From: Nymphaea colorata
Taxonomy: Eukaryota; Streptophyta; Magnoliopsida; Nymphaeales; Nymphaeaceae
Reading direction: 5' to 3'
Length of the DNA: 64,000 nucleotides
NCBI RefSeq assembly: GCF_008831285.2
Contig: NC_045141.1
Coordinates: forward strand, 16,912,106-16,976,105
Shown: positions 22,308-35,574 of the stretch, one piece after another
Numbering within the stretch: the stretch's first letter is position 1
Layout of the letters: the number at the start of each line of letters is the position of its first letter
The notes under the pieces: generated by a model
The model's input: only the letters and a program-made list of their open reading frames with translations
Database searches by the model: none
Told to the model about the DNA's origin: nothing
Position numbers and translations under genes: made by a program

Positions 22308-25300
22308 TTAATAAAGATATCTTGCTGGAATGAAGTCATGGAAGTTGACGGGGAATCTGTAGAATTCTTCGTTTCTGACATCTCCTTTCTCTCTTTGGAA
22401 TGGGAGCCACCATGAGAGCCCTCTATCTCTGACGGAAGAAACTGCTTCCAAAGTATTGTCAAGAAGTGTTCCGACTATGAGAGCCACAGTTGGTGAAGAA
22501 GCAAATACTGAATTAAGGATGTCATCAAACTGCAGAACATAAGAACCCAACAAAATTTTGCTTGTCAAGCCAAGTTCAACCCTTAATTAACATGCAAATT
22601 TCATGTTTAATTGTCAAGAAAGCCTCACCCATCCTGCCCCTGTTTTTACAGGGCCATGGCCAGCAGAAACATAGAACTCATTGAAATATTGAGGTATTGA
22701 AATGGCCAAGAACATAGAAAGACCAATAATGTAAAGGTTTCTCATGGAGTTGTTGTTTGTGAACTGCATGTACGAGACACCAACAGCAGCTGGAGAACAA
22801 AACCAAAATTTTGTCAGTTTCGATCTGAAGCTGTATATGAACGAGTTTGAACGAAGTTTCTACCACAGTGTCCTAGCTTACCGACAAAGCCAAACAGCAC
22901 ACAGTAAATGGCAGCAAATATTGGCAGTGGAATTGAAGCAAAAAGCGCACCAAACTTTCCTGTTAAATGCTAAATGTATCAATTTAGACTTCAAAAGTAG
23001 AATTTATATCCCGGTAGACCAGAGTTCATGAGTGCGAAATAGAAAAGGATTTGAACTACCGAAAATTGAGAAGAACACCATAAACGCAGTTGATATCTGC
23101 ACTACTCTTCTACTTCCCACCTTAGTCAGTCCAAGAAGACCAACATTTTCTCTGCATGTTCGTCGAAGGGTTTAACAGATTGCAGAAAGAACAAGTATTA
23201 GAGATTTAGAGTTTCAAATCCAACGGAGTAACAGGTTTCGGCCATGATAGAGTTCTTACACTGACACAGTCGAGCCTACTGGTGACCCAAATATTCCATC
23301 AAGTAGCGTATTAATGCCCTGTATACAAGAAAAAAAGCGTCTCAATAACCTCCAATTCTCTCATTTGATGCTCAATTTAACGAATTGGATCAAGTTCACA
23401 TCGTCACAAGAAAGGAAGGAATCTGACCAGCTATCAGAATGCAGTCAAATCAATATAATAGCCAATCCGAAACATTTTCTAGTATTGAGAATTGTTATAA
23501 TCAAACCAAGAACAACTATAAAACTAAATAAAATAATGAAAGGAAAAAGAACGGTTGAAGTTGAGGGATATCTGAGGACCAGTATCTGACGCTGTATTAC
23601 CTAGAGAGAAACAATGTAATGGCTTTTTCATAATCTCATTCAAGCTCATTTTCTGTGGCAACTATATGCCATTAGTGAGAAAATAAAAAATCAAACAAAC
23701 AATGAAGGAAAAGAAAGTGGTTGAACTTGCATAACAACTGCTGATGAATATGAGACTATATATTCCAAAGAAAACAATGTAAAGGTTGTTATTTAAGGGA
23801 ACCAGAATCAATGTTTCTTTGAGGAAGCACTTTTTTGAGGGAATGGTGCACCAGATGTCTAAAAATTTAATAATGCAAGGATTTCAGCTTATGAGTGCAT
23901 CAGTTGTGCTGATGACCAAATTTTGCTAGAAACAATATTGGATAGTATGAAGGAGAAAATTCGTCAGAATTTGTGGGTTTGCTATTGAACCTGTAAACCA
24001 ATGCTTCGACTAAGGACATTTGCAGGAGGAGGTGTAGCGCCGGAAAGCCTAGAAGCTGCATAAAATGCACCAGATGACTGCATCAAAGAGGAACTGATCA
24101 AAAAAAATTATCTAATGAACATATGATCTTTTCTATGGTTCACAACATTCTTGTCGGGTGTATCTTACTTCCACATTTGAAACAAGTGCAGCACCAATCA
24201 TCCCAAACACATGTCCTGCATTGAAAATTGGAGGTCCCCATTGAAAAGGGTAGGGAAATCTGATCCTGCAATTTTAACAGCCCATGGTAAAAATAATGAC
24301 AGCCCAATAGTTGAAAATCAGCATTCATGTGAATTAGTAACTAGTCAATGTACCATGGAGCAGAGGATACAAGATAACTTCTATCCACACGACAATGTTG
24401 TTTGGTCTTTGCAGGGGCTTTGTTATATGCACCACTAACTGTCAGTAGGGCAGCAAATGACCAAACCAGTACAACGCAGAAAAGCAGAGCAAACTTGTCA
24501 AGCACTGGATAAGCTCTCGGATGGACGTGCTTTAGGTGCTGTAATGAATTAATAAACGTGCAGATCACTTTAAATACTTCAGATAAAGAGTAAGAAATGC
24601 AGTACAGCTGAAAGAAACCCATGGGTACAGCCCATGTGATTACCTGTTGAACTCCAACTAGTACAATTAGCGTGGGCAAACCAATTTCCACACACTTGCC
24701 AACCTGAATAAGAAAAAAGCAAATCCAAAATGGTTATTCGTACATTATAAATAAGGTTCTATTCCTAACACGTCTTGATTAAGTGAACTATTGAATCTAA
24801 TTAGAAAAGGACAACAGAATCTAGTTAGAATTGGACCTGGCCTGATATGAAAATTCATGGCTAAGTAGTTAGGTCAACTCAACTAAGAGCAATCAGCTGC
24901 TCAGAAAGGTTCATTACGTCTGACTCAAGGAAAAAATGCACCTTCTAGGTTGGAAATCTGATGGACAGAAAAATTCAATGGTTTCCTTCATTGAAAAGAC
25001 TACTAGCATTGTAAATATTTGGAAAAGACAAACTTGGTTGGGCAGTCTCTAGCAATAGCTAATGGTTACCTCGACAAAATTTGGAGTCCAAGGCAATGTG
25101 CAGATAAAAATAGACATTGTGCAGAAAATCTAATCCAGTTACCTGAGGAAATCCTCTTTCAAACAATCCAAGACCAACCACGCAAACAACAGGAATTATC
25201 ACAACAGGGCTGAAGTGCCTGAAAATCACAAACATGATAAAGTACATATTTACAGAGTTGCAGGTTTTACTGTGAAAAGAGCAGTTCTTTACCTTGTGTA

Positions 25301-26711
25301 AGCGCCCCATGCTCGACTATAACCAAGTATGATGTTCAAGAAGGAAGTAACGATTAGTGATCCTTGTATGGCTCTTATGGTGTGAAGAAACCTCTGCAAT
25401 GTCTCTTTTCTTAGTATCATGAAAAGGAAAACTCTCTCAGGTGGCAAAAGGCCCCATGATCCAAAAAAATCAATACAAAGAGCAGCCTGGTTGCCTTTCT
25501 GGTTAAACGCTACCTGGTGTTCAGATGTGAATGAACGTAAGGAGAAGTCATGGATGATAGACACGACTGGAATCACAAACGCAAATGATCCACCCATGAC
25601 AGTAGGGAGACGTGATCCGAACAGAGTCTGGAGGAATGTGTTGATGCCACTCATGAAGACCAATGTCTGAATAACTCTAGCATTGTCCCCCTGCATTTCC
25701 ATTGGAAGATGAAGAAAATGGTTCAAAGATTTTGCAAGTACTGGAGTTTTCTATTAAGAAGACAGGGTAGTGATGAAAACTTACGTGGTCTCCCCCCATT
25801 AGAGGAACTGTGAGAGTGGAGATCATCACTGTGGTTCCTAGCATTACAATATAATGTTGAAAAGCCAGTATGATCGCTTCAGCTGTAAATTTATAGTAAA
25901 CAGAATTAGATGTATGAAGCATGAATGTGCCTTTGGTCTAACAATGCAGAAGTTACGAAGAAACTGCGTCAAAGACAGATCAGAGCGTCCTTTTTGAAAA
26001 GTTACTCAAGTCTCAGGAAAAATTGAAAGATAAAATCTCATATCAAACGACTCCTTTTCTTCGGAAGGACTTTCTGTAAATATAAGGCATGTGAAACGCG
26101 AAAACGTAAACACCAGTATTATGAAAATACTTTAGGCTCGGCAAGGATAGGATGATTCAAATTGAATTGGTAAAGAAGCCGGTCCCCAAGTGAATTTGCC
26201 GATCAAGGTACATTGTTTAAGTATTTTTCTGTTATTCCATATTCCAGTTATTTTCTCACCGATTAATTATTTTCGATTATTACATATATTTCTTGTTATT
26301 TTCTCATAGTGATCAAGTTTTTTTTTCTAGTTAATTGGGCCTTAAAAATTCGTTACTGCAATTCATTAACCTTGATAAATCTTATGAATGTTCTTAAGTG
26401 TGCTATTATTTTTATGTTATTGTTCCAAGTTAAAACAATTCAAACCTTTGATTTTTCCAGATCCAAAATCGCTTCTTCAATTCCATCCAGCCAGCTGCGT
26501 ACCTTTTTGGAAATTGATTTTGAATAAAAAGCTGAAAGCATAATGCAGAAATGAACCCACGTACAGTTCACTGGATATATATAGTGAAATCACATGATAT
26601 AACCCATGAACACACGATATTACCTACCCTGGCTATATAACATCCCACTTCTGCGACGAAAGCGCATTATACTCTTTATCTTCCAGTTATTTTCTCACTG
26701 ATTAATTATAT

Positions 26712-26752
<41 letters not shown>

Positions 26753-27704
26753 TGTCCAGTCCATTCCATGAAAATATCCAGTCTCAAACTCGCATACACT
26801 GGACTTTTGCCTAGGTGCGTGTCAAATGGAGAAAGGGTTACACTACGCTGTTGGTACGAATGATAAGATCGAGTCTCATGTAAAATGCATCCTGTTATCA
26901 GATTGGATTTGAACATGGCATTGAATCTTTCCAAACGCAACTCGGTGTTCGAAACTGTATGCATCTGTTTAGATCCGGTTATCTCGATTGAGCTCACTCA
27001 TCCGGAGAAGACAAATCTGCCCTTCAGTTTAGTTGGAGACGATGTGGGGGTCATCAGTACCACTTTAACTTAGAACTGATATTTAATCAAATCACATGCA
27101 TGGAATCTATGTTGTCACTTCAGTGGGATATGCGATCACTTAACAGCAACCTTTTTATGCACATTCATCATTTAATAGAAGAAATTTAAAGGTTTTCACA
27201 AAGTGACACCGGGAAAGCAGTCACGGACTCGCGTTCAAATCGAGTTACAGATTATCTGCGAGTTCAAGAAGAACTTGGAAGCATACCCGAGAGACTTTCC
27301 TCTGGTCTCTTCATATTTTTTAAGAGAAGGCAAGTTCTTCTCTTTTAAACCTTAGTTGGTCATGGTGCATGTGGACCAACCATGAGTGCTAGAATCGAAC
27401 ATGATTCGATTCTCATGAACATCACCCATTCATAAGAACGATCAAGTGTCAGCTTTCTATGTATTAGAACGAAAAGTCTAATTCACATGAATGCTCTTAA
27501 GTCAAAACTCTGGAAGATGAAGACAAGGAGAGAAGAAGACTCACGCCATGATGGAGTAGAGTGAACGCAGAATTGAATGTCATGGAGCTGGTCAGATGGG
27601 TTGAACACGACGCCGCCTGTTACCCCTGCAGCGGCTGCCGCAGCTGCCGCCGCTACTGATGCTGGTGGAGCTCCTGATGCATGTTCAACGTTCACTTCCA
27701 CCAT
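22308..27704 (-). CDS. Nucleobase-ascorbate transporter (NAT/NCS2), 14 exons, complete
   Basis: Membrane permease of the NAT/NCS2 family; plant members carry purines or uracil with protons. Coding exons: 27545-27704, 25785-25882, 25514-25690, 25293-25393, 25143-25218, 24644-24703, 24354-24538, 24169-24265, 23991-24077, 23260-23318, 23060-23151, 22882-22959, 22629-22789, 22308-22529. All borders are GT-AG and phases agree; the sum is 1653 bases, 550 residues, normal for the family. Visible hallmarks are the TM1 Gln62-His63 motif (AFQHYIVMLGTT), VESSGAFYAASRL, and the NAT signature ENVGLLGLTKV at 368-378. The C-terminal tail NEEFYRFPVNF is typical of plant NATs. An alanine run lies near residues 18-26. 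Closest in feel to Arabidopsis NAT1-NAT4; substrate unknown. The first intron is 1.66 kb with an (AT)n tract. A 3' fragment is duplicated near 11 kb. Confidence 0.93.
26714..26750. repeat. (AT)n microsatellite in NAT intron 1
   Basis: An uninterrupted AT dinucleotide tract of about 37 bases within the first NAT intron. Short open frames rich in YI in this place are artefacts of the repeat. Confidence 0.95.
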
Positions 27705-27799
27705 CGTTTTCTAACTTTCCTACCAACAGAGAGAGGGAGAGGGAGATCTGAACGTCAATGGAGAGGAAAGTGCAGCTCAAGAAGCCAACGCTTGCGACT

Positions 27800-27800
<1 letters not shown>

Positions 27801-27841
<41 letters not shown>
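27801..27841. repeat. (CT)n microsatellite in NAT 5' leader or core promoter
   Basis: A CT dinucleotide tract, GA on the NAT sense strand, about 100 bases upstream of the NAT start codon. GA/CT tracts are common in plant core promoters and 5' UTRs, so it may be transcribed; that is inference. Confidence 0.9.
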
Positions 27842-27844
<3 letters not shown>

Positions 27845-29225
27845 GTGATCAGATGAGATGGGACGGTGGCTCGGATTCCATGACAAATGAGCGTGAAAGA
27901 AGATGCATTGATGTCGCCAACCTCAAGAATCAATTGATGCCCTTTGTTCGTGAATCCCCAAACAACCCCATGTACATAGTAATTTTGACTTGTTAAGTAC
28001 AGTACTGGTGCAGGAAGTAGCATAAAATACAGGCAAATTCTTTAGACTGTAGATCTGAAGAGGTTAACTTAATTGGTTTTAATTGTAAAACACCTGACCT
28101 TTACCCATGCATGAATACTTCAAGGATGAAATTTTCTCTTTTCAACTGTCCCAGAAAAGTTAAACAGTGATATCCTGATTTCATTTTTCCGTCTAGCTAG
28201 TTTTTAGTTTTTCTTTTTTGTTCTAATTCTTTTCTGTCAAAGTATGTAGAAGAAAACAAAAAATGAAAAAATTCAATGTAAACATGTTTTTCTTATTTTC
28301 CTTCTTTTTTCCTTAGAGGAGATTTACTGGTTCATCTGAACTTTGAAGTCTGATAGCCTTCAAACTGTCGTCTAAATTTGTAATACACACACTTGGTTGC
28401 ATGTGGATCAACAAAATTGGTGCTGAAGCTTTCACTCTGCCCTTAATTATAACTGAAGTCTAAGTAACCGACCCTTGATTATTTTAAGATTTCTTTTGCT
28501 TATATATTATGGAGGCGTATGATGCCTTTGATGCCTTCAATGTACAAATCAACTAAGCTGCACTTTGTAGATTCATTCAGGTTACGCAGTGAAGGAAAAA
28601 ATAATCAAAATCTTCAGGTTAAGACTTTTCCTCCTCTCATTTGAATATAAAAGATCGCATGAATTACTGATCACCTCACCTGTGTTTGTAGGAACCAGGT
28701 CTTAATCCGATTATGAATGGAAAATCAGGTTGAACTCTGTTTCAGATGATAGAAAACTAAGTTTTGGACAACCAATTCCATTGGCAAGCCTAAAGCCATG
28801 TTCGTATTGACACCCAAGTCCAAGTTTTAGACCTAGTTTTCCATAACCATTAAAAACATTAGTTTATGGAAAACCCAATCGAAGTTTTATTCAAAACTGG
28901 GCCAAATTAAATGAACATCACTAGTTTCTAATTGACTAAAACCCTTTCCATTCAACTTATTAGTTCTTTTGAGTAGATCTTGGGGGAGCTTTACGTGCTG
29001 ACCCAATTTGGGCAATGAGAAAAGTGGTTAGATTTCAATTAGGTTCTGCTTCTTATCAAAATGTAACTTCAGGCACTGGTTCTTTCAAATTGTTACTACA
29101 TGCTAATGAAGTTTAATTTGTCACAGGTACGCAGATTACACAGTCAGATCTTTGGAGGCTTAATTGCCGATCAAAAAAGATGACAACTTGTGCTAAATTC
29201 ATAGCCTAAAGGAAGCTAATTAAGC
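27842..29225. other. NAT upstream region, no gene seen
   Basis: Likely holds the NAT promoter (minus strand). No second gene, RNA gene or long repeat was recognised. No well-placed TATA box could be singled out with confidence. Confidence 0.5.
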
Positions 29226-29261
29226 TACACTTGATCTTAGCCAAAAGGCCAAGAAAGGTAT
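29226..29261 (-). pseudogene. Truncated U2 snRNA 5' end (36 nt)
   Basis: Read on the minus strand, the 36 bases equal the first 36 bases of U2 snRNA: ATACCTTTCT, then TGGCCTTTTGGCTAAGATC, then AAGTGTA, with a single change (C11 to T). Homology stops directly after position 36, before the branch-point recognition sequence GUAGUA, so the fragment cannot act as U2. Upstream on the minus strand there is no plant upstream sequence element (RTCCCACATCG type). It is best read as a retroposed or duplicated U2 scrap next to the serpin block edge. Confidence 0.85.
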
Positions 29262-30615
29262 AACAAGCTAATTGAGCTGCTCGAGCCTGTGACTATGTTG
29301 TGATGCTTTACGACTCTGTTTTTTTTTCCTTTCTTATTTTTTTTTTATTTTTTTTGAGAAAATAGGGTATTGAAGCTTAGACTTGACTTGTCTCAAGCCC
29401 AGACCAGTATCACAAGCCCAGCTCGAGCTGAAGCTTAAAGTTTCCAAGGTTAAGCCGAGCTCGAGACAAGCTCCGACTTGGCTTGTGTGCAGTTCTAGAC
29501 TCACAGTGCAACTCGAACACATCTCAACTTTTGATCACACACTTTTGTCTTGTGCTGTGTATTTTTCAGCAACATCTAGTACAAAGGCGCGCGGAATCGA
29601 CTGAACTGTGTCGCAGGAGAGGGCGTCAAAGACACCCCTCTCAAGACCCACGTTGAAATGGGGCACCCGATGACAGACAGGTGGTAATCAAATAAGTACT
29701 ATTTTGGCTGCAACAGGGCACAAATTTTGCATGTAAATGGTGTTACATATTGGTGGAAGTTATGTTTAGGGTGGATTGAGACACAGATGTGTAAAACAGA
29801 GTTGGGTCCTTTTTTTCCTTACTAAAGTCAAACGGCTGGATAATTGGATAAATCAGAGCAATTTCTTGTAAATTACTCTTGTATTACCCAAGAAATTTCT
29901 TTTGTAAATTGATTTTCCACTCACATTTGATAACTGATTACATCCTTGATTAGGCTGCAGTAAATTTACTACAAGTCCTGTCGGTGAGATCTTCCAAGTT
30001 GCTCACTAGATCTATTTCTCCAACTATATCCAATAAAATCTGAATTGAACTGCTTCTATCAAACACTTCGGTCAAGTATCGTGTCAAAGGATTGAGGTCT
30101 GATTTAGCTTGCCTCAATCATGAATGTTAGCAATATGTATCATCATGACCAGAAGTGGAACTATTTTTCCTTGAAAAAGGAAAGAAACGAAAAAGATTCA
30201 CCAAGCTCCTTATATGAAGACTGGACTCTTGTCAGACCATTCTCGGAAACAGGGTAACATTTTTCTTTAATGCACACTCCCTCCACTATTCTCACGAAGA
30301 AGTGTGTAACTCTTATAAACCAAAAAAGATCTATGCAGCAACTTATCTGACAATAAGCTCATCAATTAGCAGTAGCACAACTAATAAACATGAAACAAGA
30401 AAACTGTCTCAATCCGAAAGTGATTTGTAAAGCGGATAACATACAATACAAAGTAGTTGTTCATGACTTTCCATCACCCTTTCGTTACCTACACTGCATC
30501 TTATGGTTCATTTCAAACTGGTTTTGTCCACTAATGACCGACCGGAGAATGTAGCAGAAGCTTAAAACATCCAAGCCGGGTTGAGGCAAAGAGATCAAAG
30601 GGCCAAGCTTTTAGG
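29262..30615. other. Serpin B 3' flank, duplicated counterpart of 11355-12459
   Basis: From 29488 the sequence matches the serpin A flank (anchor gcagttctagactcacagtg). Between 29370 and 29480 there are several agctcgag/aagcccag words typical of plant repeat DNA. No gene was seen. Confidence 0.6.
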
Positions 30616-33184
30616 TTAAGCAGCGAGAAGAGGATTGAGCACATGACCAACAAATAGCAAAACCCCCGTTAGTTCTTCTCGTATTAGAAACAGAAATGGA
30701 TGATCAGCTACGAAGTCTATAGGTGGTTGTGGCATCATGGCAGACCGCAACATTACCACAGCAGCAGTTGCAGAAGCAGCTTCAGTTCCTTCTTCATTAA
30801 CCTCAATAAAAGATTTGTGGAATATGCTGGATACAGACAATTTATTTCCCAAAGGCGAATCAACCATCTCAGTAAGTTCAGCTTCACCAGAGAAGGGCAA
30901 AAACAACCCCATCTGTTTGAGAACCCCAGATGCTTCAAAACCATAAGAAATTTTGAACTTAGGAATCATGAACTGACCGACACTCACTTTGTTTGAAGGA
31001 AGATGCCTATTTATGAAATCCAGATCTGAACCAACTTTTTCTACCAGATTATGCAGCCCATTTCTCTCATCAGGAAGGAAAAGATACATGGAGAAAAGCC
31101 TTTTATCCTCGCCTTGCCCATAAGGCAACTTGAGTACTTTGAAACCAGGAAAAGCAGCAACGAACTGCTTCTTCGAGCTAGTCATAAACATGACTTGTAC
31201 AGATTCCCCGCTCAGAGGATAGAAAGAGCCTTCTTTGGTAACAGATGCATCAAACTTGTCTTTCCAGGCGCCCTTAAAGTAAAGTGCATTGGCAAGGATA
31301 AGCCTAGTTAAATTGTTAACGGAGCCAGATGGAAGAAGTTCTTTAATAAGTCCATTAGTCTGCCCTTCCGCCCATGAGTTCACTTCATTTTCTACTTCAA
31401 TTGCCTGCATGTATACAATCATAAAGTTACATTATAAGAATTCCATCAACTGAATTGGCTTTATCACCAAACTTCAGGACAAGTAAATTTTCATTTCTTC
31501 ACAGTGCGAATGGAACTATAACAGACGCAAGTCAAATGACTGTAGATCATGAGTAAATAACCAACGATTGATTTGCACAGTGATAATTTTGGAGAAATAT
31601 GGTGCGCTATTTCCTCAGAGAATCAACAGTTTATAAATGGTTTAGCCACCAATCACTATTATTCAGGTTCTAGAAAAAGTGTCTTCAATAAGAAAACTAA
31701 GGCATGCTATACAGTTCTGGATATTCAAAAGATCCAACCACTCATCCTTTCCCGCATTCTATCAGTCATTACGCAAAAGCACAGGGACGAGTGTAGTGTT
31801 CAAATTTTGGTTTTAGTTGAAGGAAAAGCAGTAAAGGGATAGATAAAGGTTACATGGTTCAGCAAGCTTGCCTACATCCACAAGAGATTATTTGTTTTCC
31901 ATACTTTTTTGATGTTACAAGTAGGTGGATTTACAGTTTGAGATTCACCAATTCTGCCGCGAGTATTGCTTGCATTTGTTACATGTTTATCGTCAACAGT
32001 TTTTTGTTTCCATGAACCTCCTCATGTTGTTCCTCTGCGGGTTGAAGCTGATCCTCAGGCTAACCTGTATGATCAGTATTTCCTTCTTTTAACAGATCCC
32101 GAGTTAGCTGTGGCAGATCCTATGGAATGTACAATACTGATATAATTGGAGCTGATAATATTGGGCCTTCTATAGCAAATTTAGAGCTGCCCATTTCCAG
32201 CTCTGGTTAATCACCCATGAAAGCTATGAACTAAGACTAGAACTCATAATTGAGTTAAATAGATATAAGACAATTCCCAAGTCATTCTCATATATAAAAT
32301 GTTATATTATCGATTACAAAGAAAGTGCAAATTGAATGACTTGGAAAGAGGGATATGGGAAAGCAATAGTTCCACAGCATCTGCATGCGGGCTTCTCTGC
32401 GAACGAAAAAATGAAGGTATAACTGCTCGTCTTTCTAAAAGAGAAAGAATGGGATATAAAAAATTAATCCAGACACTTAACTCGGCAATCAGACGGACTC
32501 AATATCATCAGATGGGTTTCCACCGATAGTCTGATACTATGGTTTTATTAACTCAGGCAAGCCCTTCCCAATGGTAAACCTTCAAACAAAATCTCCCAAA
32601 AAATTACTCTAATGGAGCTAAACAGAATTGAATTCATTAATCCTCGGAAAACCAATTCTTTTGCAAATTTGAAGAATGCTCTTGGCTCACTAGAAGGTTA
32701 TGTTTCAGAGGATATTTCCACGAATGACAGGGTCCTTTCACTAGCTTATGGAGAAATAAGAGGACCTGAAGTTCATGCTCCCAAAGTGGCTCACCTTCGT
32801 CTGAAAATCGACGGCCTTGGCTTCTGCTCCATAGACGCCCTTCACGATCTCCGCGAAGGCCGGTTTCAACGGCATGGATTCGTCGACCCAGACGCCGTTT
32901 GCAGAGGACAGCGTCGGACCTCCAAGAGTGCTCCCGTCGGCGAGAATCAGGGAAACGATCTGGGCAGAGAGCGAGTTGAGCTCCTCGTTGGTTCTTGCCC
33001 TCAGGAACGACAGTATCTGATCACCAGTCCGTCCTTTCGATCCAGCGGCCACCATGGAAAGGGCGATGTGGAGGGTGAGGGGGGAGAAGACGAGGTTGAC
33101 TTCCCTTGCTTCGCTCAGGGCGATGCGGCTCGCCAGGAGCAAGCTTGACTCTGTCTGGCTTTGGATTGAGTCGCGGACATCCAT
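30616..33184 (-). CDS. Serpin B (plant serpin-ZX type), intact, 2 exons
   Basis: Coding exons are 32795-33184 and 30616-31404, joined in phase 0, giving 392 residues. Body and signature are as in serpin A, with the C-terminal [21 protein letters not shown] intact and no signal peptide. The reactive loop reads [26 protein letters not shown]. The predicted P2-P1-P1' is Leu-Arg350-Ser, the LR pair known from Arabidopsis Serpin1 and cereal serpin-ZX proteins, so this copy most resembles the ancestral inhibitor. The intron is 1.39 kb and contains a repeat-like piece shared with copy C (about 31850-32215). The start MDVRDSIQ matches A. Probable function: irreversible inhibition of Arg-specific proteases in cytosol or apoplast, inferred from family. 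Confidence 0.93.
31850..32215. repeat. Repeat piece in serpin B intron, shared with 37680-38010
   Basis: Both copies share gatgttacaagtaggtgga, acatgtttat, gttgaagctgatcct and gagctgataatattgggcc. The style, with a catggttcagca and gcctacatccacaag opening, resembles transposon DNA common in plant introns, but no termini were fixed. It was present before copies B and C split, and is not seen in the shorter intron of serpin A. Confidence 0.55.
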
Positions 33185-34029
33185 CGGCCCCTCTTCCTGC
33201 CGTCTCTTCTTCTTCTCTGCAGTGAGGAAGAATCGCAGAAAACCAAAAGGATGAGAGGAGCTGGAAGAGGAACTTCCAACAGATGGGAACAGCTTGAGGA
33301 GGGAAGTCGAGAAATGGAGTGCTTCGTCTTTAATAAGGACTGACGTCCTGCCAGCGGCGACTCGGGTAAACGAAACTTGAGAGAGACCGATGAACGAAGA
33401 CTTGAGACGGAATTTAAAAAAAAAAAAATTAAGGAGATATTAAATATATATGCTTATTACTTCTTCTTTATCAATCCAGTCGTATAAATATATGTAAAAT
33501 GTACAAGTTTCATAATAATAAAAAATCGTAAAAATTGGGTGTATAAGTATGATGTTATAATGTTTTCAAATTTTCTCACGATTTTGTTTATTAATACATC
33601 ACATGTTTTTGCATTTATTTATATTGTTAGATTTATAAAAAGACAAGGGGTACTTTCATGGAGGTTTTATCAAAGGAAGTTAAATGGATTAGATCATAAT
33701 CGAAGGTGATGGATCCAGACTCGGTTAGATTTGTAAAGCCTGCGTTCATCCGACGCGACGCGGCGTTTACCGTATTCCGTTTCGCTTCGGGGCCAAGTTA
33801 ACGGAGACATAAATTCTCAATTGAGCCCTGGCTTTTTATCAAAATGTAACTTCAGGCAGAGCTTCTTTTCAATTTTTGATACACCGAAGGTTTTTCCCAT
33901 AATTGCCAAAGAGGGTCTTTTGGGCTCGAGCTAAAGACGTGGTCAAAGTCGACCCCTTTTGTTAACTTATATGGCAAGTCGGATCTAATCATCTAAACAT
34001 TAGGTATTAAGTCTGTTCTTACAAACTTT
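33185..34029. other. Serpin B upstream region
   Basis: Leader and promoter side of serpin B. The first 130 bases match the serpin A leader; 33330-33850 has no counterpart beside serpin A, so it is an insertion here or a deletion there. No gene was seen. Confidence 0.55.
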
Positions 34030-34560
34030 AGATACGTGAAATTATGTTGCAACAGTTTACTTTAATTGTTAGAATTTTAAACTACCTCTGGAGGGCAATA
34101 ACAATTTATCCATGTACTGTCTTCACAACTATGCATATTATAGTTAGATATTTTGTTACATGCATTCATGTATTTTACCTTCACTTTGCATCATGCATTC
34201 AATTTCAAACCATGCACTTAGAATTAGGTTCATATGAGAATCAGGTTGGGTTCAACAATTACATGCATGCAACAATAATCCTTGCTATATTTGACCTGAA
34301 CTGACTTTGATAAGGATACACGTTTTCAAAAACATAGTTTAAATTGCATATTTTCAAAATTGAACCTGTTTTCAAACTTATTTTTCCAAAACATTAGGTT
34401 CATACGATGTCTCATCTCAGACCCAACATCGAGTCCATTATCACAAGCCTAAACTTGACCCATGCTCGAACTACCAAGTTAAAATCACAGCCATAGCTAG
34501 GTTTATCCAAGTTATAGCTTGAACCTAGATAAGTTTTGTGAACCTAGAGTAGATCCAAAT
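34030..34560. repeat. Far flank of serpin B, duplicated counterpart of 14860-15440
   Basis: Co-linear with the serpin A flank, with many substitutions and small indels, marking the far edge of the duplicated block. No coding potential was seen. Confidence 0.7.
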
Positions 34561-35574
34561 TAAATCGTTACAAATCCAACTTTAAATGATATAGTTCTTT
34601 CAACTCAAATTTGAACACTATTTATATTTTGGATCTTCATTTAGATACCAATTGGGAGCTTTAGATTTAGTAAAGATTTGTTGATTGTGTCTTGAACCTG
34701 ACATGAAAAAAACACTATTGTACACATTTGAGGCTTTACAGAATAAACCATAATTTGTGGAATTATGAAAAAAAAAATTGTAAACATTTAAAGGAGAATC
34801 TCTCTTTTTATGCATTCGTGTGTGGGAGTTTCTTTCTTGGGAAAGAAGTGAGAGAAAGAAAAAGATAAATAAAAGCTTTAACTTTCCACTTACAGAGAAG
34901 GCTTCATCACCTTAGATCTAGAGGTTATTTTTTGAGGTATTTTCACATATTTTCCCTTTTTAAAAGAGAGAAAAGTATCATATTCTCTTTGGGTTCTATG
35001 TTTCCTTATTGTTCCCTTTAGGGCTTGGTCCAATTTGGGTTTCGAGGGATTTATTGTATTGTCTCTTTGTGGCCTTTCTTTAACTTGATTAATAATGAAG
35101 TTGTGCTCTTCCTTTCCTCGTGGATTAGGCATATTGTCGAACCATGCATATATTTTGTGTTGGTGTGTTGCTTTTGTTTCCTGTGGTTTAATTCACTTCT
35201 TGTTTGATCATTTCTCTGGTGGATTATTTCGATCGGATGATATTATTTGCAACATTTTTCTTTAATGTGCACTCCCTCCACAATTTTCAGGAAGAGTGCA
35301 TAATACTCTCATTTTTAAGCTAAAAAAAAATCCATGGAGAAACTTATCTGAGAATAAGCTCATCAAATTGCAGTAGCAAAACTAATTAATATGTAGCAGC
35401 AAAACTGTCTTATTCCACAAGTTCAAAGTTGTTCATGCCTTTCCATCACTACTTTGTTACCTATACAGCATCTTATGGCGCATGCCAAACTGGTTTCCTC
35501 CACTAACAACAGACAAAAGTTCGAAACATCCAAGCTGAGCTGACGCAAAGAGGTCAAAGGGCCAAACTTTTAGG
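34561..35574. other. Spacer between serpin B block and serpin C
   Basis: AT-rich and without a recognised gene. From about 35250 it matches the 3' flank of the other serpins (anchor tgcactccctccac), so serpin C begins its homology there. Confidence 0.55.

Noticed and set aside
32612-33148. A 178-codon plus frame opposite serpin B exon 1
   Set aside because: Antisense shadow of the serpin exon; similar antisense frames lie opposite serpin A and relic D.
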